NCBI RefSeq assembly: GCF_000261685.1
Contig: NZ_AJQE01000146.1
Span: 1-35,111, forward strand
Source of the DNA: Bradyrhizobium genomosp. I (2014)
GTDB lineage: Bacteria; Pseudomonadota; Alphaproteobacteria; Rhizobiales; Xanthobacteraceae
Direction of reading: 5' to 3'
Length of the DNA stretch: 35,111 bases
In this document: positions 32,218-35,111 of the stretch, piece by piece
How the letters are laid out: each line of letters begins with the position of its first letter
How positions within the stretch are numbered: position 1 is the first letter of the stretch
Made by a program: the position numbers and the translations under genes
The notes under the pieces: generated by a model
What the model saw: only the letters and a program-made list of their open reading frames with translations
The model's database searches: none
Told to the model about the DNA's origin: nothing

Positions 32218-32393
32218 TGCGTGCGTCCTTGATTGGCGGAGTTCGTGGGGTCGAGAAACTGGCGGTCGAGGGCGCCGGCGTCGATCCGAGGGCGCTGGCT
32301 CGGCGCGAACACGAAAATCGCGGCGCCAAGGATGACTGCGATCTTGATCGTGAGCACGATCGTGAGGCTACGTCTCAGACCGGATGCGGCCAT
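32214..32393 (-). CDS. CydP-like small membrane protein upstream of cydA
   Basis: 59 residues from ATG 32393: a basic start (MAASGLRRSL), one membrane helix (TIKIAVILGAAIFVFA) and a periplasmic tail with RPRIDAGALDRQFLDP. The layout of an Arg-rich start, one helix and an IDxxALxxxxLxP tail matches the putative small oxidase subunit CydP annotated beside cydAB in other proteobacteria (from memory). The stop overlaps the cydA ATG (ATGA), so translation is coupled. No clear ribosome site is seen before this ATG. Confidence 0.72.
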   Translation of the reverse strand: MAASGLRRSLTIVLTIKIAVILGAAIFVFAPSQRPRIDAGALDRQFLDPTNSANQGRTQ

Positions 32394-32593
32394 GAGTCAT
32401 TCGTCCAGCTTGAAGCACGCATGAGTTCAGTCCATGCAGCCGACCACGGTGGAAGATCCAAGCGGGTTCATTCCATGGATACCGATAGATCTCCTGAGGC
32501 GGGTGCGGCTTGATCGAGCGCAAAACGCATCCTCACATCGGTGTGAGACACTCGTGTGAGGAGATGCGCCGCTCAACAGGACAAATTGTCCAA
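32394..32593. promoter_or_regulatory. cyd promoter region with a candidate TetR operator
   Basis: 200 bases between the TetR gene and the cydP-like frame. CCTCACA (32531-32537) and TGTGAGG (32555-32561) are perfect 7-bp inverted arms, and GTGTGAG is repeated at 32541-32547 and 32554-32560. This fits a TetR-type operator in front of the cyd operon. A weak FixK-like site, TTGATCGAGCGCAA (32510-32523, eight of ten positions), is nearby. Confidence 0.5.
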
Positions 32594-33253
32594 TCAGCGC
32601 TTGTGCTTCGACCCGCGGCCGGCCGTCTTGGCTGTCCGAGGCCGAGAGCCGGCCGCGCGCGCCTTGGTCTTGGCGCTGGGCTGCACCCGCAGTCCGTCGA
32701 CGAACACGTCGAGCATGCGCAGCACAGAGGACTGCCAGCCGGGCTGGTCGTGCATGTAGCACATGCCGACGAGCGCCCTGAGCAGGTCTTCCGGACTGAT
32801 ATCGCCACGCATCTCGCCGGCCGCGACCGCGCGGTCGAGCAGCGAGCCGATCGCCTTGGTCAGCCGGTCCATCGAGAAGGCCGCGAGCTCCGACGAGCTC
32901 TGGAACGTCAGCGCCAGCGCGGCCGACATGCCCTTCTTGGTGGCAACGAATTCGACGTTGGAGCGCAGCCAGCGCCTGAGCGCATCGACCGGGTCCTTCG
33001 CGTTCTTCAATTGCTCGGCAAGCTCGCTGAGCTGCTCGACCTCGCGCCGGTAGACCGCCTCGAACAGATCTTCGCGCGTTGGAAAATGCCGATAAAGCGT
33101 GCCGATGCCGACGCCGGCGCGTCTGGCCACGGCCTCCAGGCTGGCCTCCGGACCGCCCGCGTTGAACACGGACTTCGCCGCTTCGAGCACGCGCTCGCGA
33201 TTGCGCACGGCGTCGGCGCGGGGCTTGCGGGTCTGGTCGCTGTGGTCGTCCAT
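32594..33253 (-). CDS. TetR-family transcriptional regulator
   Basis: 219 residues from the ATG at 33253 (MDDHSDQTRKPRADAVRNRE); a frame open to 33436 adds 61 unrelated residues. The helix-turn-helix is at about 30-60 (LEAVARRAGVGIGTLYRHFPTRE), followed by the TetR-type LFEAVYRREVEQL. The C-terminal ligand domain is not specific, and a basic tail (SAKTKARAAGSRP) ends it. It lies just upstream of the cyd operon in the same direction and divergent from the molybdo-aldehyde oxidoreductase operon, so either could be its target. Confidence 0.92.
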   Translation of the reverse strand: MDDHSDQTRKPRADAVRNRERVLEAAKSVFNAGGPEASLEAVARRAGVGIGTLYRHFPTREDLFEAVYRREVEQLSELAEQLKNAKDPVDALRRWLRSNVEFVATKKGMSAALALTFQSSSELAAFSMDRLTKAIGSLLDRAVAAGEMRGDISPEDLLRALVGMCYMHDQPGWQSSVLRMLDVFVDGLRVQPSAKTKARAAGSRPRTAKTAGRGSKHKR

Positions 33254-33504
33254 GCCGCCAATGTAGATCACGAATTGGTTAGATTGAACCCTTCTTGAAC
33301 CTTGCGGGGCTGCATCGCGTTGTATGCGCACGGGCTTTCGACGAATTCCAAATATTTCGCGGCGACCCTTGCTAACCGGAGGGTGCCTCCGTATCTTCAT
33401 CCAAGCGTTGGCCCGCATCATGTTCGGGCGGCGCATCGTCGACGGCGGCCACGGAGGTGGCGCGCTGCGCGATGAGACATGTCCAAATCTGATCGGAGCC
33501 TTGT
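33254..33504. promoter_or_regulatory. Divergent promoter region between the TetR gene and the aldehyde oxidoreductase operon
   Basis: 251 bases without a gene. It must carry the promoters for the TetR gene (-) and the paoA-like gene (+). An AT-richer stretch at 33270-33298 (ACGAATTGGTTAGATTGAAC) is the likeliest promoter core. No clear inverted repeat matching that in front of cydP is visible. Confidence 0.35.
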
Positions 33505-34002
33505 ATGAACCACTCCATCAGCCTCACCGTGAACGGTGCGCGGCGCGATTTCGTCCTCGACGATCCGCGCGTCACGCTGCTCGATCTCCTGCGTGAGCGC
33601 CTCCATTTGACCGGAACCAAGAAGGGATGCGACCGCGGCCAGTGCGGCGCCTGCACCATTCTGGTCGACGGCAAACGCATCAATTCTTGCCTCGCACTCG
33701 CCATCAGCCATGACGGCGCCGACATCCTCACCATCGAAGGCCTCGCGCGCGGCGACCAGCTGCATCCGGTGCAGGCCGCCTTCATCGCTCACGACGGCTT
33801 TCAATGCGGCTTCTGCACGCCGGGCCAGATCATGAGCGCGATCGGCATGATCAAGGAGGCGCAGGCCGGCGACGATCCCGAGCGCATCCGCGAATGCATG
33901 AGCGGCAATCTCTGCCGCTGCGGCGCCTATGCCGGCATCGTCGATGCCGTGCGCGATGCACAAGGACAGATGGACGAATCCAATCAGAGGCGCTCGGCAT
34001 GA
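33505..34002 (+). CDS. 2Fe-2S subunit of a molybdenum aldehyde oxidoreductase (PaoA-like)
   Basis: 165 residues. The plant-type 2Fe-2S domain (about 1-80) has CDRGQCGACTILVDGKRINSC, minus one residue as CDRGQCGACTILVDGKRINS followed by C. The second, four-helix domain (about 85-160) has CGFCTPGQ and CRCG. This is the small subunit of xanthine-dehydrogenase-family enzymes with separate subunits, as in PaoABC. It moves electrons from the molybdenum site to FAD. No Tat signal precedes it, unlike E. coli PaoA, so the enzyme is probably cytoplasmic. The stop overlaps the next ATG (ATGA). Confidence 0.92.
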   Translation: MNHSISLTVNGARRDFVLDDPRVTLLDLLRERLHLTGTKKGCDRGQCGACTILVDGKRINSCLALAISHDGADILTIEGLARGDQLHPVQAAFIAHDGFQCGFCTPGQIMSAIGMIKEAQAGDDPERIRECMSGNLCRCGAYAGIVDAVRDAQGQMDESNQRRSA

Positions 34003-35054
34003 AACGGTTCGATTACGTCAGGCCTGCGACGGTCACCGAGGCCGTTGCCGCCGCCGCCCAGCCCGGCGCGGTCTATCTCGCCGCCGGCACCAATCTGCTC
34101 GACCTGATGAAGGGCAACGTCAGCCGCCCGGATCGTTTGGTCGACGTCACGCATCTCGATGGTCTCGATCGCATCGAGACACTCGCCGACGGGTCTTTGC
34201 GCATCGGCGCGCTGGTGAGCAACGCCGATCTCGCCCATGACGCTGAATTCGCGAGATCATATCCCGCGGTGGCTGAAGCGCTGCTGTCCGGAGCGTCGGC
34301 GCAATTGCGCAATGCCGCGACCGTCGGCGGCAATCTCCTGCAACGGACGCGCTGCGCGTATTTCTACGATACCGCCAGCCGTTGCAACAAGCGCGAGCCG
34401 GGTTCCGGCTGCGACGCTCGCGACGGCGAGAACCGCGGCCACGCCGTGCTCGGCTGGAGCGAGAGCTGCATCGCGACGCACCCCTCCGACTTCTGCGTGC
34501 CGCTGGCCGCGCTCGATGCGGCCGTCGAGATCGAGGGCAGGGGTGGCCGGCGCGAGATCGCGTTCGACGACCTGCACCGCCTGCCTGGCGATACGCCCGA
34601 GCGCGATACCGTGCTCGAGCCCGGCGATCTCATCGTCGCGGTGCGCCTGCCGCCCGTGGCGCGCGGCTTTGCCGCGCATGCGCGCTATCTCAAGGTCCGC
34701 GAACGCACGTCTTATGCATTTGCCGTCGTTTCGGCCGCTGCCGCATTGCGGATCGAGGACGGCAAGATCGCCGAAGCGCGGCTTGCGCTCGGCGGCGTCG
34801 CCGCGAAGCCTTGGCGCGCCCGTGGCGCTGAGGAGGTGCTCAGGAACGTCGCGCCCACGGCCGACGCCTTCCAGGAGGCGGCCCGGCGTGCGCTCGAGGG
34901 CGCAAAACCGTCCGGCGACAACGCCTTCAAGATTGAGCTCACGCGCCGTATCGTCATGCGCGCGCTGACCTTGGCCACTGCCGGCACGCCCGCGCGGATT
35001 CCCGCGCTGCCGGCCTCTCCCTTTGCCGCGACCTCCGGAGCCCTCCATGTCTGA
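33999..35054 (+). CDS. FAD subunit of a molybdenum aldehyde oxidoreductase (PaoB-like)
   Basis: 351 residues from the ATG at 33999, overlapping the stop of the 2Fe-2S gene; a frame open to 33804 is in shadow. The FAD-binding motif AAGTNLLDLM is near 30, and TVGGNLLQRTRC near 110. The segment with CAYFYD, RCNKREPGSGC and DARDGENR keeps the cysteines that bind an extra 4Fe-4S cluster in PaoB. It passes electrons to the acceptor. It overlaps the next gene by eight bases. Confidence 0.92.
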   Translation: MKRFDYVRPATVTEAVAAAAQPGAVYLAAGTNLLDLMKGNVSRPDRLVDVTHLDGLDRIETLADGSLRIGALVSNADLAHDAEFARSYPAVAEALLSGASAQLRNAATVGGNLLQRTRCAYFYDTASRCNKREPGSGCDARDGENRGHAVLGWSESCIATHPSDFCVPLAALDAAVEIEGRGGRREIAFDDLHRLPGDTPERDTVLEPGDLIVAVRLPPVARGFAAHARYLKVRERTSYAFAVVSAAAALRIEDGKIAEARLALGGVAAKPWRARGAEEVLRNVAPTADAFQEAARRALEGAKPSGDNAFKIELTRRIVMRALTLATAGTPARIPALPASPFAATSGALHV

Positions 35055-35111
35055 GCTCAACTTGACCAGTGCTCCCGCCCATCTCAGGCACGGCTCGAAC
35101 ATCGGCCAGCC
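35047..35111 (+). CDS. Start of the molybdopterin subunit (PaoC-like), partial
   Basis: The ATG at 35047 lies inside the end of the FAD-subunit gene (ATGTCTGA). The visible 21 codons read MSELNLTSAPAHLRHGSNIG and continue in Q; H-GSNIGQ is the usual start of the large molybdenum-binding subunit. The window ends here. The three genes form a paoABC-like operon for oxidation of aldehydes or N-heterocycles. Confidence 0.75.
   Translation, partial: MSELNLTSAPAHLRHGSNIGQ

Overview
The window looks like chromosomal DNA of a Bradyrhizobium-type alphaproteobacterium. The basis is high GC with strong third-position GC, a CtrA cell-cycle regulator next to flagellar export genes, a CheY-CheB-CheR cluster, FixK/FNR-type boxes (TTGAT-N4-ATCAA), and small proteins and repeats that resemble Bradyrhizobium ones from memory. 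No database was consulted, so the genus is an inference.

Layout. 1-2626: end of a probable cheW, then cheY, cheB and cheR (+). 2893-3363: a secreted small beta-barrel-like protein (+). 3421-5377: a three-gene cassette (-) of a DUF350 membrane protein, a Ser/Gly-rich YgiB-like protein and a glutathionylspermidine-synthase-like ATP-grasp protein. 5581-6282: ctrA (-), with its own terminator and a roughly 430-base regulatory region shared with fliI. 6715-8581: fliI and fliJ (+). 8798-10465: an ECF sigma factor and its RskA-type anti-sigma factor (+). 10695-13007: an AraC-type regulator and an NDH-2-like FAD oxidoreductase (+).

13.0-20.5 kb is an accessory region, visibly AT-richer, with short genes, degenerate repeats, a 148-bp MITE-like element and an IS110-family insertion sequence. 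It holds a Crp/Fnr-type regulator, a second AraC-type regulator, and at least four members of a small-protein family. These share a motif N-[VI]-[DR]-[HR]-[FY]-x2-LL followed by R-x2-I-x3-[LM]-x2-[ED]. Two of their operons carry a FixK-type box upstream. One member is a single two-domain protein; another is split into two ATGA-overlapping frames. This family, its split/fused forms and its likely oxygen-responsive control are the least explained content of the window.

20.5-23.2 kb: a 66-aa membrane protein and flhA (-), completing the flagellar export theme. 23.5-27.9 kb: a six-gene copper-handling operon (-) of a His-rich exported protein, a small lipoprotein, a TolC-family lipoprotein, a Tat-exported multicopper oxidase, a cupredoxin and a CusF-like protein. 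28.06-29.3 kb: an MFS transporter (+). 29.4-33.25 kb: a TetR regulator and a cytochrome bd oxidase operon (cydP-like, cydA, cydB, cydX; -), including two small subunits of 59 and 40 aa. 33.5 kb to the end: a PaoABC-like molybdenum aldehyde oxidoreductase operon (+), cut by the window end. No rRNA, tRNA or CRISPR array was seen.
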